A DNA stretch of 64,000 bases from Lederbergia graminis (lineage in GTDB: Bacteria > Bacillota > Bacilli > Bacillales > Bacillaceae_C), in NCBI RefSeq assembly GCF_042655485.1, contig NZ_JBHSMC010000025.1, positions 62,001-126,000 on the forward strand, in the 5' to 3' direction. Below, piece by piece: positions 63,855 through 64,000 of this stretch (positions are counted from its first letter, which is position 1; each line of letters opens with the position of its first letter). Below the pieces are notes generated by a model. The model was not told the DNA's origin, did not search any database, and saw only the letters and a list, made by a program, of their open reading frames with translations. Position numbers and translations under genes: made by a program.

Positions 63855-64000
63855 ATGAAAAAAGTATATACGTATGGTTTGTTCCTATTAATGGTTTGTC
63901 TAATCATTAGTGGGTGTTCGAAAAACAAGTCGAATCAAGATTATGTCAGTGAGGGGCCATCGGAAAATTTTAATAAAGAGGGCTTTCCAATTGTGGATGA
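63855..64000 (+). CDS. Sugar-binding lipoprotein, LplA-like (3' end outside window)
   Basis: Only the first 48 residues are visible: a lipoprotein signal peptide with lipobox ISGC (Cys22), then a polar linker and the sequence NFNKEGFPIVD. This N-terminus is typical of large LplA/YtcQ-type binding proteins, where a similar GFPIV/GMPIV phrase opens the mature domain. Excellent ribosome site GGGAGGAAC. It presumably heads another importer operon beyond the window. Confidence 0.75.
   Translation, partial: MKKVYTYGLFLLMVCLIISGCSKNKSNQDYVSEGPSENFNKEGFPIVD

Overview
The window looks like a chromosomal stretch from a low-GC, spore-former-type Firmicute of the Bacillaceae (Oceanobacillus/Gracilibacillus/Bacillus-like). 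This is inferred from AT-rich DNA, strong AGGAGG-type ribosome sites, frequent TTG/GTG starts, CUT1 sugar transporters closely resembling Bacillus AraNPQ, a GH51 enzyme aligning colinearly with Geobacillus AbfA, CcpA-type cre sites, and a Bacillaceae-style short repeat element. I see no rRNA or tRNA genes and no CRISPR array. Nearly all of it is one large carbohydrate-utilisation island.

Region 1 (1-7155): end of an LplABC-like sugar transporter (permease, binding lipoprotein), a sugar-phosphate isomerase/epimerase, a Gfo/Idh/MocA dehydrogenase, a P-loop kinase-like protein and a phosphoglucomutase-type enzyme. A 189-bp MITE-like element with perfect 12-bp terminal inverted repeats sits between two of these genes. 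Region 2 (7200-29800): L-arabinan and L-arabinoside degradation. It holds an orphan sugar-binding lipoprotein and GH51 abfA behind AraR-like operators, a 2256-residue wall-anchored protein with two GH43 domains, a smaller GH43 paralogue, two more beta-propeller glycosidases, GH146 and GH127 beta-L-arabinofuranosidases, a GH4 enzyme and two AraC-type regulators. A 0.7-kb array of 14 tandem 51-bp hairpin units interrupts it. Region 3 (29800-34200): decayed gene remnants, then araN-araP-araQ for arabino-oligosaccharide uptake behind AraR-like and cre sites. Region 4 (34200-40400): a second orphan binding protein, a LacI regulator and a GH2 beta-galactosidase, tied together by five ACCGGT-centred operators. 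Region 5 (40500-44341): a small unknown gene, a second tandem-hairpin array with about the same 51-52 bp period, and a 7TM-type sensor kinase with its response regulator.

Region 6 (44492-63273) is the most unusual. It contains galactose mutarotase, a ribokinase-like kinase, a complete binding protein/two-permease set, a DUF6259 protein, a Cys-type sulfatase, a LacI regulator, a DUF4185 (GH183) protein, a DUF2961 (GH172) protein, a membrane-anchored GH43, a second GH51, an FAD oxidoreductase and a DgoD-like galactonate dehydratase. A shared GTAAACGATTAC-type operator lies just downstream of the -10 box of several of its promoters. GH183 and GH172 are the families known for endo- and exo-attack on D-arabinan, so this may be a Firmicute locus for a D-arabinofuranose-containing polymer, such as actinobacterial arabinogalactan, rather than for plant L-arabinan. 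That is inference. The window ends inside another LplA-like binding protein.

No ABC ATPase gene is present beside any of the transporters, so they presumably share an MsmX-type ATPase encoded elsewhere.
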